DNA from: Marinobacterium mangrovicola
Lineage (GTDB): Bacteria; Pseudomonadota; Gammaproteobacteria; Pseudomonadales; Balneatricaceae
DNA: 64,000 nt
Assembly: GCF_004339595.1 (NCBI RefSeq)
Contig: NZ_SMFU01000007.1
Coordinates: forward strand, 496,001 to 560,000
Direction of reading: 5' to 3'
Shown here: positions 30,153 through 38,509 of the stretch, piece by piece
How the letters are laid out: each line of letters opens with the position of its first letter
Position numbering within the stretch: the first letter of the stretch is position 1
Translations under genes and position numbers: made by a program
The notes under the pieces: generated by a model
Told to the model about the DNA's origin: nothing
Database searches by the model: none
What the model saw: only the letters and a program-made list of their open reading frames with translations

Positions 30153-31094
30153 TCAGGCTGTCACTTTGATCGGTTCTATGTTGTCGTTGAAGCGCTTCTG
30201 CAGCAGCAGCTGGTTATGCGCTTCGGCCTGGGTATAGGGTTCGAATGTTACCTCGGTGCCGGGGAGCATCTGTGCCAGGCGCGCGGTGTCTCCGGAGAAC
30301 AGGCTGCCGATCTTCGGGTAGCCGCCGATGGTCTGGCGGTCATTCAGCAGCACGATAGGCTGGCCGTCGGCCGGCACCTGAATAGCACCCAGGCAGATAC
30401 CCTCGGAGAGAATACCGTTGATCGACGGAGAGATCGCCGGGCCTTCCATGCGATAGCCCATGCGGTCGGCACGGTCGCTGATCTTGTAGGTGCTGGTAAA
30501 GAAGATCTGCTTCTGCACCTCGCTGAAGGCATCCTGCTGGTAGCCCAGGATGACGCGCAGTGGCGCTTTGCTGGCGTAGTCGGGGCGGTATTGCTTTGGC
30601 AGGGTGAAGCCGCCGGCGTTTGCGGCCGGCGCGCAGGGTAGCAGATCGCCGGCCTGGAGTTTCTGGCCGTTGAGGCCGCCGAGCTTTTCGCGCTGGACCG
30701 TGGCGCTGCTGTCGAACATCGGCGCAATGTCAAAGCCGCCGCTGACCGCCAGATAACCGCGGGCGCCGCACTTGCTGAAACCGGCTTCAATGCGCTGGCC
30801 GGCTTTGACCGGGTGAGCGGTCCAGCCATCAACTTCTTCGCCGCCGATCTTTAGCGGCATTTCGCCGCCGGTGAATGCGACCCAGGTATCGACCTGGGCT
30901 TCAATCACCAGACCGCCGATGCTGACCTCCAGCGCCGTGGCGTTGTCATCATTGCCCAGCAGGCGGTTGGCCCAGCGAAAGGCAAAAGGATCCAGCGGGC
31001 CGCCGGTGGTCAGGCCGATACGGTGATGGCCGAAGCGACCCAGGTCGGTGATCAGGGTCATTAGCCCGGGTTGCAGTACGTTAAGTCCGCTCAC
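30153..31094 (-). CDS. pxpC: 5-oxoprolinase subunit PxpC (KipA-like)
   Basis: A 313-residue protein of the biotin-dependent-carboxylase-like (KipA/PxpC) family, a subunit of the ATP-dependent 5-oxoprolinase that opens 5-oxoproline to glutamate. Elements seen: TDLGRFGHHRIGLTTGGPLD near 16-35 and LLNDRQTIGGYPKIG near 244-258. It overlaps pxpB by ATGA and precedes the DUF4392 gene by 11 bp. Confidence 0.93.
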   Translation of the reverse strand: MSGLNVLQPGLMTLITDLGRFGHHRIGLTTGGPLDPFAFRWANRLLGNDDNATALEVSIGGLVIEAQVDTWVAFTGGEMPLKIGGEEVDGWTAHPVKAGQRIEAGFSKCGARGYLAVSGGFDIAPMFDSSATVQREKLGGLNGQKLQAGDLLPCAPAANAGGFTLPKQYRPDYASKAPLRVILGYQQDAFSEVQKQIFFTSTYKISDRADRMGYRMEGPAISPSINGILSEGICLGAIQVPADGQPIVLLNDRQTIGGYPKIGSLFSGDTARLAQMLPGTEVTFEPYTQAEAHNQLLLQKRFNDNIEPIKVTA

Positions 31095-31768
31095 AGTTCA
31101 CCTCCCAGTTCCAGGTAGCGCTCCTTATCAATCGGCTCGAAGCTGACCCGGTCACCCACCTGTACCGGCATGCAGGGATCGGCTTCCGGGTTGAACATGC
31201 GGGTGGGGCAGCGGCCGATCAGGTTCCAGCCGCCCGGAGAGGCTGCCGGATAGATCGCGGTCTGGCGGTCGGCGATGGCGACCGATCCGCGAGGCACAAC
31301 CTGGCGGGGGGTGGAAAGACGCGGTGCGGCGATGCGCTCGTCGACCTGGCCCAGGTAAGCAAAGCCGGGGGCGAAGCCGATGGCGTAAACGCGGTATTCG
31401 GTGCTGGCGTGCAGGTCGATTACATCGCTGACGCTCATGCCTGCACGCTCGGCCAGGGCGTCGAGGTCCGGGCCGGACTCGCTGGAGTACCACACAGGCA
31501 GCTTGATCAGGCTGCCTTCGCTGACTTCCTCGTCTTCATCTGAGTTGCCCAGATCGGACAGCAGGCGTTTAACCTGAAGATGGTCGAGCTGCAGTGGATC
31601 GTAGATCACCAGCAGTGATGCGTAGGAGGGCACCAGGTCGATGACGGCGCTGCCCAGGCGGGCTTCGGTCTCAGCGACGGCGCGCTGCACCTGTGCCGAG
31701 ACGCGCGGATCGGTTTCCTCGCCGAAATAGAGTATCAGGGCGTTTTCGCCGGCGATCTCAATCCTCAT
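31091..31768 (-). CDS. pxpB: 5-oxoprolinase subunit PxpB (KipI-like)
   Basis: A 225-residue KipI/PxpB-family protein. The family cores are clear: YAIGFAPGFAYLGQVDERIA near 128-147, RQVVPRGSVAIADRQTAIYP near 153-172, and SPGGWNLIGRCPTRMF near 175-190. It partners PxpC in the 5-oxoprolinase complex. Start and stop overlap the neighbouring pxpA and pxpC by 4 nt each. Confidence 0.93.
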   Translation of the reverse strand: MRIEIAGENALILYFGEETDPRVSAQVQRAVAETEARLGSAVIDLVPSYASLLVIYDPLQLDHLQVKRLLSDLGNSDEDEEVSEGSLIKLPVWYSSESGPDLDALAERAGMSVSDVIDLHASTEYRVYAIGFAPGFAYLGQVDERIAAPRLSTPRQVVPRGSVAIADRQTAIYPAASPGGWNLIGRCPTRMFNPEADPCMPVQVGDRVSFEPIDKERYLELGGEL

Positions 31769-32499
31769 TTCGACAGCATCTCCCGGATCTCGCGGATCGC
31801 TTCGACGCCTTCGATGTTATCGCCATGGACGCAGATGGTATCGATCTGCAGCTTCAGCGTGTGGCCGCTGACGGTGGTGATGGTCTGGTCTTCGGCGATC
31901 TGGCGCACCTGGGCGAGCATCTTCTCACGGTTGTGTACGGCGCCAGGCTTGGTGCGGGAAAGCAGCTTGCCGTCGTCGTCGTAGCAGCGGTCTGCAAAGG
32001 CTTCGAACAGCAGTTCGATGCCATAGTGCTCGGCTTCCTGACGGTGATTTTCTGCTTCCGGCGTTGCCTGCAGCATCAATTTAACCGGGCGGTAGTAGTC
32101 GGCGATCGCCTTCATGATCGCCTGACGTACAGATGGCTTGGCCATCATGTCGTTGTACAAGGCGCCGTGGGGTTTGACGTAGGCCAGCTCGATGCCGGCG
32201 CAGGCGGCCATGCCGTCCAGGGCAGCCAGCTGATAGTGAATCAGGGCGTGGATCTCGTTGGCGCTGGCATGCACGGAACGGCGGCCGAAGCCCATCAGGT
32301 CCGGGTAGGCCGGATGAGCGCCAACCTGGACATTGTTCTCTTTCGCCATCCGCAGAGTTTTCTGCATCACCAGTGGGTCGCCGGCGTGGAAGCCGCAGGC
32401 CACGTTGGCCTGGTCAATATGCGGCATGACGTGTTCGTCCATGCCCATGGACCAGGCGCCGAAGCTTTCGCCGAGGTCGCAGTTAAGCAGCATTGGCAT
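31765..32499 (-). CDS. pxpA: 5-oxoprolinase subunit PxpA (LamB/YcsF family)
   Basis: A 244-residue LamB/YcsF-family protein. NCDLGESFGAWSMGMD at residues 7-22 begins with the conserved DxGES element; HAGDP near 38-42 and VKPHGALYN near 108-116 are further signatures. With PxpB and PxpC it forms the prokaryotic ATP-dependent 5-oxoprolinase. A strong GGAGGAGA site lies 5 nt before ATG, and the gene follows DUF1445 by 24 bp. Confidence 0.95.
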   Translation of the reverse strand: MPMLLNCDLGESFGAWSMGMDEHVMPHIDQANVACGFHAGDPLVMQKTLRMAKENNVQVGAHPAYPDLMGFGRRSVHASANEIHALIHYQLAALDGMAACAGIELAYVKPHGALYNDMMAKPSVRQAIMKAIADYYRPVKLMLQATPEAENHRQEAEHYGIELLFEAFADRCYDDDGKLLSRTKPGAVHNREKMLAQVRQIAEDQTITTVSGHTLKLQIDTICVHGDNIEGVEAIREIREMLSK

Positions 32500-32523
32500 A
32501 GGGATCTCCTCCTGGAAATTGAC

Positions 32524-33312
32524 TTAAAGAATGGCCAGACGGCTGTTGGGTAGATCGGTTACCAGCATGTGGCCCGGGCTGTGAGTGATACACAGCGGCG
32601 GACGCGCGGATTCGATCGCTACCTGAGGGGTTACGCCGCAGGCCCAGAATACGGGGACTTCGCCGTCCTTGATGGTGACCGCGTCGCCGAAGTCCGGGGT
32701 GTTGATATCGCGGATGCCGATCGCGTCCGGGTCACCGAAGTGCAGCGGCGCACCGTGCACGGACGGGAAGCGGGAGCAGATCTGGATAGCGCGGATCGCA
32801 TCGGCCGGTTTCATCGGGCGCATGCTGACTACCGTGGTGCCGCTGAAGCGACCGGCGCTCTTGCATTCGATGTTGGTGCGGTACATCGGCACGTTGACCT
32901 TCTCGCTGATGTTGCGAATCTCGAGGCCGTCGGCCAGTAGCGCTTCCTCAAAGGAGAAGGAGCAGCCTAGCAGGAAGGCGACCATGTCGTCCTGCCAGTA
33001 TTCTTTGATGTCGGTAACTTCCCGTTGCAGCACGCCCTGTTCATAGATGCGGTAGCGCGGCACGTCGGTGCGGATATCTACGTCTTCGCCCAGTTCCGGC
33101 AGCATAAAGTCACCCGGTGATGCGGACATGCCGATCAGCGGGCAGGGCTTGGGGTTGAACTGGCAGAACTTAAGGAATTCATCGGCATAGTCCGCTGGCA
33201 AAATTGCCAGGTTGCCCTGAACGAAACCTGCGCAGTAGCCGGAGGTATTAGTGCTGAATTCGCCGCTGCGAATCTGCTGACGAAGCTGGTAGGGAGAGAG
33301 AATATCCGCCAT
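32524..33312 (-). CDS. DUF1445 putative hydro-lyase, D-glutamate cyclase N-terminal type (YcsI-like)
   Basis: A 262-residue cytosolic protein of the DUF1445 (YcsI) family, classed with D-glutamate cyclases. Features: [14 protein letters not shown] near 27-40, [13 protein letters not shown] near 113-125 and the C-terminal [12 protein letters not shown] and [12 protein letters not shown]. In Bacillus subtilis ycsI sits in the ycsFGI-kipIAR operon with the same 5-oxoprolinase subunits, so the neighbourhood is a known association. First gene of the block; promoter and inverted repeats lie just upstream. Confidence 0.9.
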   Translation of the reverse strand: MADILSPYQLRQQIRSGEFSTNTSGYCAGFVQGNLAILPADYADEFLKFCQFNPKPCPLIGMSASPGDFMLPELGEDVDIRTDVPRYRIYEQGVLQREVTDIKEYWQDDMVAFLLGCSFSFEEALLADGLEIRNISEKVNVPMYRTNIECKSAGRFSGTTVVSMRPMKPADAIRAIQICSRFPSVHGAPLHFGDPDAIGIRDINTPDFGDAVTIKDGEVPVFWACGVTPQVAIESARPPLCITHSPGHMLVTDLPNSRLAIL

Positions 33313-33483
33313 TGATGCAAAGCCCTCTTTATCAAAAAGAACAAACTTTAAGTATAGAACTGAGTTTATAGGGACAAATGCCTTTGTCTAATCAAATAGA
33401 TTAGTGATAGTGATAAGAAAAAGTTATCAGAAGGTGCGGCCTAAAGACAGAGGTGAAGCCTAGCAGAAAACAGAAAGGGGAGA
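33313..33483 (-). promoter_or_regulatory. Control region of the D-glutamate/5-oxoproline block
   Basis: AT-rich stretch upstream of the DUF1445 gene. Two perfect inverted repeats: CTAATC-N5-GATTAG at 33388-33404 and TGATAA-N7-TTATCA at 33411-33429. A minus-strand promoter may use TATACT (33351-33356) with TTGTCC (33372-33377), but the spacer is only 15 bp. The repeats are the natural candidates for the LysR regulator; a related half-site TTAATCTAT lies upstream of the transaminase gene at about 28341-28349. Confidence 0.5.
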
Positions 33484-33509
33484 ATGACGGCGCCGCATAG
33501 CGCCGTCAT
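33484..33509 (-). terminator. Hairpin after transaldolase gene
   Basis: Perfect 10-bp arms ATGACGGCGC (33484-33493) and GCGCCGTCAT (33500-33509). The downstream U-tract on the minus strand is broken (TCTCCCCTTTC), so terminator strength is uncertain. Confidence 0.5.
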
Positions 33510-33522
33510 GGATGGGGGCAGC

Positions 33523-34470
33523 TTAACGGCTGAGCAGTTGTTCCAGGGTGACCTGGTCCTTGGCGAAATTGCGAATCCCCTCGGCCAGTTTCTCGGTGGC
33601 CATGGCGTCGCCGTTCATCGCCCAGCGGAAACCGGATTCAGCCAGTACCGACTTGGCATCGGCATCCGCTGAAGACTCGGGGGACAGGCGGCGCTCCAGC
33701 GGGGCATCCACTTCAGAAAGTTCTTTCAGCAGTGCCGGGGAGATCGTCAGGCGATCGCAGCCGGCCAGCTCCTGGATTTCACCGATATTGCGGAAGCTCG
33801 CGCCCATAACCACGGTGTTGTAGTCGTGGGTCTTGTAGTACTGGTAGATGCGGCTGACCGACTGCACGCCCGGATCGTTGGCACCGGTGAAGTCTGCCTG
33901 TGGGTCACGCGCCTTGTACCAGTCGAGAATACGGCCCACGAACGGAGAGATCAGGTAAACGCCTGCGTCGGCGCAGGCCTGGGCCTGGCTGAAGCCGAAC
34001 AGCAACGTCAGATTGCACTGGATTCCCTCTTTTTCCAGCTGGCGTGCCGCTTCGATCCCTTCCCAGGTCGAGGCGATCTTGATCAGTACGCGGGAGCTGT
34101 CGATACCCTGCTGTTCATAAAGGCCGATCAGGCGCTTGGCCTTTTCAACGGTGGCGTGGGTATCGAAGGAGAGGCGAGCATCAACCTCGGTAGAGATCCG
34201 CCCCGGGATGATATCGAGGATTTCGCGCCCGATCAGCACCGCCAGATAGTCACTCATGTTGGCCAGTACTTCGGTATTGCTGCCGCCCTGCTGGCGGGCG
34301 TATGCGCGGGCTTTGTCGAGCAGCGGCGCATACTTCTCGTCCTGGCTGGCTTTCAGCAGCAGGGACGGGTTGGTGGTGGCGTCCACGGGCTTGAAGCTGC
34401 GGATGGCATCGATATCACCGGTGTCGGCAACGACGGTGGTGATCTGCTTAAGCTGTTCTAGCTGATCCAT
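33523..34470 (-). CDS. tal: Transaldolase (TalB type)
   Basis: A 315-residue class I aldolase of the pentose phosphate pathway, moving dihydroxyacetone units between sugar phosphates through a Schiff-base Lys (IKIASTWEG near 127-135). N-terminal [16 protein letters not shown] and [10 protein letters not shown] match TalB closely. Start at 34470 (MDQLEQ) is chosen because E. coli TalB begins at the same point and a GAGG lies 12 nt upstream; an in-frame ATG at 34482 has no room for a ribosome-binding site. The gene overlaps dusA by 23 bp. Confidence 0.95.
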   Translation of the reverse strand: MDQLEQLKQITTVVADTGDIDAIRSFKPVDATTNPSLLLKASQDEKYAPLLDKARAYARQQGGSNTEVLANMSDYLAVLIGREILDIIPGRISTEVDARLSFDTHATVEKAKRLIGLYEQQGIDSSRVLIKIASTWEGIEAARQLEKEGIQCNLTLLFGFSQAQACADAGVYLISPFVGRILDWYKARDPQADFTGANDPGVQSVSRIYQYYKTHDYNTVVMGASFRNIGEIQELAGCDRLTISPALLKELSEVDAPLERRLSPESSADADAKSVLAESGFRWAMNGDAMATEKLAEGIRNFAKDQVTLEQLLSR

Positions 34471-35530
34471 GTGGGTGTTCATCCTCGTTGGATAGAGTAT
34501 TCGGTGCCACGAAGCTCAGTGCTTCGCGGAAAGTATCTGTCGCCGCGCCGCGTTTATGGCCGTTCTCGCTCAGGTAACGGCGGAACTGGCGGCCACCACG
34601 CTGGCCGTGGAACAGCCCGAGCAGGTGTTTGACCACGGCGTAAAGCGGTGCGCCTTCGGCAAGGCGGCGCTCAAGGTAGGGGATAAAGGCTTCGGCGATA
34701 TGAATGCGCTCTGCCACGGGCAGGTCCGCGCCAAAGATACGGTTGTCCGCCTCGCTGAGAATCGCGTAAGGGTTCTGATACGCCTCGCGACCGATCATCA
34801 CACCATCGACGTGCTTGAGGTGCTGTTCTGCTTCGTCCAGTGATTTGATACCGCCGTTGATGACCACCTCAAGCTCAGGATAGAGCTGTTTGATACGGTA
34901 AACGTGATCGTAGATCAGGGGCGGAATCTCGCGGTTCTCCTTTGGGCTCAGACCCGCCAGAATCGCTTTGCGTGCATGGATGGTGAAGCTGCGGCAGCCG
35001 CTCTCTTTTACGGTGTCGACGAAAGCGTGCAGGTGCTCGAAGCTGTCCATATCGTCGATGCCGAGGCGATGCTTTACGGTCACCGGCAGCTTGGTCGCCG
35101 CCTGCATCTCACTCAGGCACTCGGCCACCAGCTTGGGGTGTGCCATCAGGCAGGCGCCGATCATATTGTTCTGGACGCGGTCGGACGGACAGCCGACGTT
35201 AAGGTTGACCTCGTCATAGCCCCAGTCTTCCGCCATGCGCGCGCACTCTGCCAGCTCCTGCGGATTGCTGCCGCCAAGCTGCAACGCGACCGGATGTTCG
35301 CTCGGGTCATACTTCAGGAAGCGCTCACGGTCGCCGTGGATCAGTGCGCCGGTGGTCACCATCTCGGTATAAAGGAGGGTGTTGCGCGAGATCAGGCGGT
35401 GAAAGACGCGTGCATCCGAAGTAGTCCAATCCATCATGGGTGCAACGGAAAGTCGGCGGTCTACTTTGTCTTCGATTGCTGTCGGCTGAGCGGGCTGGTC
35501 AGGCACCTGTGTGACCGGTGTTTCTGGCAT
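34448..35530 (-). CDS. dusA: tRNA-dihydrouridine(20/20a) synthase
   Basis: A 360-residue FMN-dependent enzyme reducing uridines 20 and 20a in the tRNA D-loop. Motifs: SVAPMMDWT near 28-36, [13 protein letters not shown] near 110-122, catalytic Cys in [11 protein letters not shown] near 124-134, and KHRLGIDD near 153-160. A roughly 25-residue acidic/Pro-rich extension precedes the core. It overlaps tal on the same strand, a gene pair also adjacent in Pseudomonas. Confidence 0.95.
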   Translation of the reverse strand: MPETPVTQVPDQPAQPTAIEDKVDRRLSVAPMMDWTTSDARVFHRLISRNTLLYTEMVTTGALIHGDRERFLKYDPSEHPVALQLGGSNPQELAECARMAEDWGYDEVNLNVGCPSDRVQNNMIGACLMAHPKLVAECLSEMQAATKLPVTVKHRLGIDDMDSFEHLHAFVDTVKESGCRSFTIHARKAILAGLSPKENREIPPLIYDHVYRIKQLYPELEVVINGGIKSLDEAEQHLKHVDGVMIGREAYQNPYAILSEADNRIFGADLPVAERIHIAEAFIPYLERRLAEGAPLYAVVKHLLGLFHGQRGGRQFRRYLSENGHKRGAATDTFREALSFVAPNTLSNEDEHPHGSARTA

Positions 35531-35642
35531 GGGCGAATCAGTATCAGTTTACGGGCGAATGGAAAAAGCCAGTCTACCACAAGGGCGTTGTGAACCACTA
35601 AATTGGGTCGTTCTGGGGAAGGCTGCAGGAACGTCGAAACCC

Positions 35643-36338
35643 TCAGGTGTTGCGGGCAGCGATGCGTGTCGCTCGACCCTCTTTGAGCCGCTGCTGGTCG
35701 GTTACTTCAAAACCAGCCAGCTCTAACAGTCGGGCGAACTCGTCGGCGGTGTAGCGGTTATGTTCGAAGTAGTCCCGGAAGCTGTCGTTCATATCCTGCG
35801 GGCTTAAACTGTCCTTGCTGAAGTCGGTGGCGGGAAAACGGTGACGCAGGAACTGTTCCAGAGGTTGGCGAATATTGTCGGTCAGTATCAGTGAGCCCCC
35901 AGGTTTGATCCAGTGGTGCAGACGTTGAAACAGCACCATCGGCTGGAACAGCTCATGGATCAGCATATTGGCAAGGCAGGCATCGATGGAGTCCATTGGG
36001 AACACTTCCTCGCCCGGCGCGTTAAGGTCGGCGATACGTATCTCCAGGTTATCGGGCTTGTCCTCTATGCGGGCAAGCATATACGGCGCGACTTCGATGC
36101 CGGTCAGCCTGTACTCCGGATGTTGCATCGCCAGCTGCTTCAGGAACAGGGCAGGGCCGCAGCCCAGGTCGACCACATGCAGCTCGCTCTCGCTGGATAC
36201 GTGTTTACGCCAAAATGCCCAAAAGCCTTCATCATGGTTACGTTCATGGCTGGTCATGGTGCGCTCGGCTGCTCTGTGCCCATCGCCGCCGTGGTGGCGA
36301 TGAAGAAACTGTCGGGTGTTCTCGAGGTCTTCGCTCAT
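35643..36338 (-). CDS. SAM-dependent class I methyltransferase
   Basis: A 231-residue cytosolic methyltransferase with motif I VVDLGCGPALFLKQL near 54-68 and motif II-like acidic ends (IEVAP, IADLN), and a GGSLILTDNIR post-motif element. The substrate cannot be told. ATG at 36338 is used, with AGGAG 5 nt upstream; a GTG two codons earlier is unlikely. Stands alone upstream of dusA with about 110 bp between. Confidence 0.8.
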   Translation of the reverse strand: MSEDLENTRQFLHRHHGGDGHRAAERTMTSHERNHDEGFWAFWRKHVSSESELHVVDLGCGPALFLKQLAMQHPEYRLTGIEVAPYMLARIEDKPDNLEIRIADLNAPGEEVFPMDSIDACLANMLIHELFQPMVLFQRLHHWIKPGGSLILTDNIRQPLEQFLRHRFPATDFSKDSLSPQDMNDSFRDYFEHNRYTADEFARLLELAGFEVTDQQRLKEGRATRIAARNT

Positions 36339-36563
36339 AGCCACTCCTGGGTTAGCCGTTAAGCTCGCTGCGGTACCCTGGCGATTAGGTTTCTGCGTTT
36401 GGAGACCGAAAAATGAACTTCAATCCCTTTTTTATCGGGACTTTAAAGTTCTCTTAAGCAAAATAAAGTATAAGCGGTTCTGCTGGAGTCGCAGCACCAG
36501 AAGACGCATCTGGCAGAGCGCGTCGGAATCCATAATCAGGTTATAAAATGCCGAGGTAGTAGA

Positions 36564-36938
36564 GTGATCGTTACAAAGGCCACCGGGTTTGCCCGTTTCT
36601 ACCATGCAACCCGCTATTCGATGAAAGGGATACGTGCGGCTTACATCAGTGAGCCCGCATTTCGTTACGAAAGCTGGCTTGCCGCGTTAATGGCGCCTGC
36701 TTCGTTCTATATAGCCAATACTGGCTTGCAGTGGGGGCTGCTGATCGCGACGTTGCTGCTGGTCTTGGTGATGGAACTGTTAAATACGGCGATTGAGGCG
36801 ATCGTGGATCGTGCCGGTACCGAATTTCATGCTTTGGCAGGGTTGGCCAAAGACCTGGGGTCAGCAGCGGTGTTTTTCGCCCTGTTTATCGTTGCTGTGG
36901 TCTGGGGCGGAATAATCTGGGATAACTTCCTTAGCTGA
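36564..36938 (+). CDS. dgkA: Diacylglycerol kinase
   Basis: A 124-residue small integral membrane kinase recycling diacylglycerol to phosphatidic acid. Three hydrophobic segments are visible, with the catalytic cytoplasmic stretch MELLNTAIEAIVDR near 69-82 and AGLAKDLGSAAVF near 91-103. Start is GTG with GAGG 7 nt upstream. Length agrees with E. coli DgkA (122). Confidence 0.95.
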   Translation: MIVTKATGFARFYHATRYSMKGIRAAYISEPAFRYESWLAALMAPASFYIANTGLQWGLLIATLLLVLVMELLNTAIEAIVDRAGTEFHALAGLAKDLGSAAVFFALFIVAVVWGGIIWDNFLS

Positions 36939-37468
36939 TAACGCCAGGCGTTCAAACGAGCGTTGGTTGAATCTTGGCGGGCGGTGTACTTTGCGCTTTT
37001 GTGACGGTAGAGTACTGCCTGCTTTGGATGTATCTATAGGAAATAGATGCATTTTATCTGCTGCTATTCGAGATATAGGTCGAAGGAAATAGACGCTGTT
37101 TGTTTGAGCCAGCGGGCTCACAAACGGAGTAACAGGTCAGGGAAGAGCTGTCATGAATACGTGGATTGCGCGTGCCACTCTCAGTGGTACGTCCTGCCTT
37201 ACACAGACATCAAAAATCTCTCTTTTTACAGCGGCGATCACTGGATCGGCGATATTGGTCGTCTGTTCTGAATATCTATCTGTTTATCGAGCCGTTATTC
37301 GCGGGCATGCCCTTTCCCTGACGTTTTCCACAATCGGGGGCGGCGAGCGCTTGCGTGTTGCTTTGGCTCCTGGGGTGCGACCGCCCGTCAGAATCTGAAC
37401 GTTATAACCAGGGCTCTGCCCTGTAACGACAGCTGTATAGCTGAGTGTGCGGGGAAGAACCGCTTGCA
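36939..37468. other. Intergenic region between dgkA and the coiled-coil protein gene
   Basis: About 530 bp. It contains a repeated GGAAATAGA(T/C)GC at about 37039-37050 and 37085-37096, and a stem GTTTG-A-GAGCC / GGCTC-A-CAAAC around 37102-37125 with no U-tract. A reading frame of 81 codons at 37153 has unlikely composition and was not called. No promoter could be fixed with confidence. Confidence 0.35.
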
Positions 37469-38305
37469 ATGAATTTTTCAGATAAACCAAACAGCTCAGC
37501 CGAGCCTGAGAATCGACTGACAATGAAAATCACGGAGGATGTTTTGCCTACCACTAATCCGGTTTTAAACATCGGCGCCCTGGTCGAACAGAGCAACGAC
37601 CGTATCGCAGAGATTAAGCGAGAGCAGGGCGTGGCCATCACCGACAAAGCCAGAAACCTGGGGTTTCTGGCCTTCTGTCTGGTTGGGGTCGGCCTGGTCG
37701 GGCTGATGGCGTTTCAGATCATCGCGGGCACTGTCGCGCTGCTTGTCGGGTTCGGCGGCCTCGCGTTTATGTTCTATGCCATTCGTTATCTAAAACTGAA
37801 CGATAAGCATATCAAGCAGAAGATGCAGAACCGTGTCATCGCCAACATGATCGAAGAGGCGAAAACGCACAAGATCGAAACCCTCACCAACCTGGTGATT
37901 GATTCGCGTAACCGTCTGGATGCGGCCCGTGAGGCGCGTAACAAGATGGGCGGTTACGTGGAGAAGATCAAAGCCCGACTCAATGAATCCGATCAGGATG
38001 CCTCGAGCTATGCCACCAAGGTGCAGATGGCAGAGCGGGTCGAGAGTGCCTACGAAATGGTCTGCGGCAATGTAGATCGTGCCGGGGAAGCGCACAAGGC
38101 GCTGACCAAGAAGGTTGAGGAATACAAAGAGATGGCCGAGTTCTCGGACATCGTCGGTGATGCCATGGCATTCGCCAAATCCAACACCGGATCTCTTGAT
38201 GAGATGCTGGGGATGGAAGCCTTTGCTGCCATTGAACAGGACTTCCAGGAGGCGATGGTCAGCATCGAGAACTCCGTGTCCGATTTTGAAATTGATAACG
38301 ATTAA
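37469..38305 (+). CDS. Membrane-anchored coiled-coil protein of unknown function
   Basis: A 278-residue protein from ATG 37469. Residues about 60-102 form two adjacent membrane segments (GFLAFCLVGVGLVGLMAF and TVALLVGFGGLAFMFYAI), followed by some 170 residues of heptad-rich helix (EEAKTHKIETLTNLVIDSRN onward). I do not recognise the family. Start is ambiguous: TTG at 37544 has a perfect GGAGG 5 nt upstream and would drop 25 residues of low-information sequence. Next comes a 58-residue membrane peptide after 9 bp and then a TAXI binding protein, so the three form an operon. Confidence 0.65.
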   Translation: MNFSDKPNSSAEPENRLTMKITEDVLPTTNPVLNIGALVEQSNDRIAEIKREQGVAITDKARNLGFLAFCLVGVGLVGLMAFQIIAGTVALLVGFGGLAFMFYAIRYLKLNDKHIKQKMQNRVIANMIEEAKTHKIETLTNLVIDSRNRLDAAREARNKMGGYVEKIKARLNESDQDASSYATKVQMAERVESAYEMVCGNVDRAGEAHKALTKKVEEYKEMAEFSDIVGDAMAFAKSNTGSLDEMLGMEAFAAIEQDFQEAMVSIENSVSDFEIDND

Positions 38306-38314
38306 AGAACGACC

Positions 38315-38491
38315 ATGAGTGAAGAGAAAAGCAAGCCGGAAAAGACAACACAGGTAATGCGAGTCGTCATCGCCATCATCTTTCTAATGGTACTGGCGTT
38401 GTCTGTGCTCAGTTTTGTGTTTGGTCTTTCGGGTGGTTCAAAGCCCGCAGGCAATACCCATGAACCCAGGAACGTAGAGAGTCCGTTTTAA
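38315..38491 (+). CDS. Small single-pass membrane protein, 58 residues
   Basis: Begins MSEEKSKPEKTTQVMRVV, followed by a membrane segment (about residues 17-40, VVIAIIFLMVLALSVLSFVF) and a short polar tail ending NVESPF. Lies 9 bp after the coiled-coil gene and 18 bp before the TAXI gene, in the same orientation. The charged N-terminus suggests an N-in single-pass protein. Position within a tight operon is the main support for it being real. Confidence 0.65.
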   Translation: MSEEKSKPEKTTQVMRVVIAIIFLMVLALSVLSFVFGLSGGSKPAGNTHEPRNVESPF

Positions 38492-38509
38492 CCAGGAAGG
38501 AAATAGATT

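Noticed and set aside
37153-37398. 81-codon plus-strand frame before the coiled-coil gene
   Set aside because: A passable ribosome-binding site, but composition is unlike neighbouring genes and there is no conserved-looking segment.
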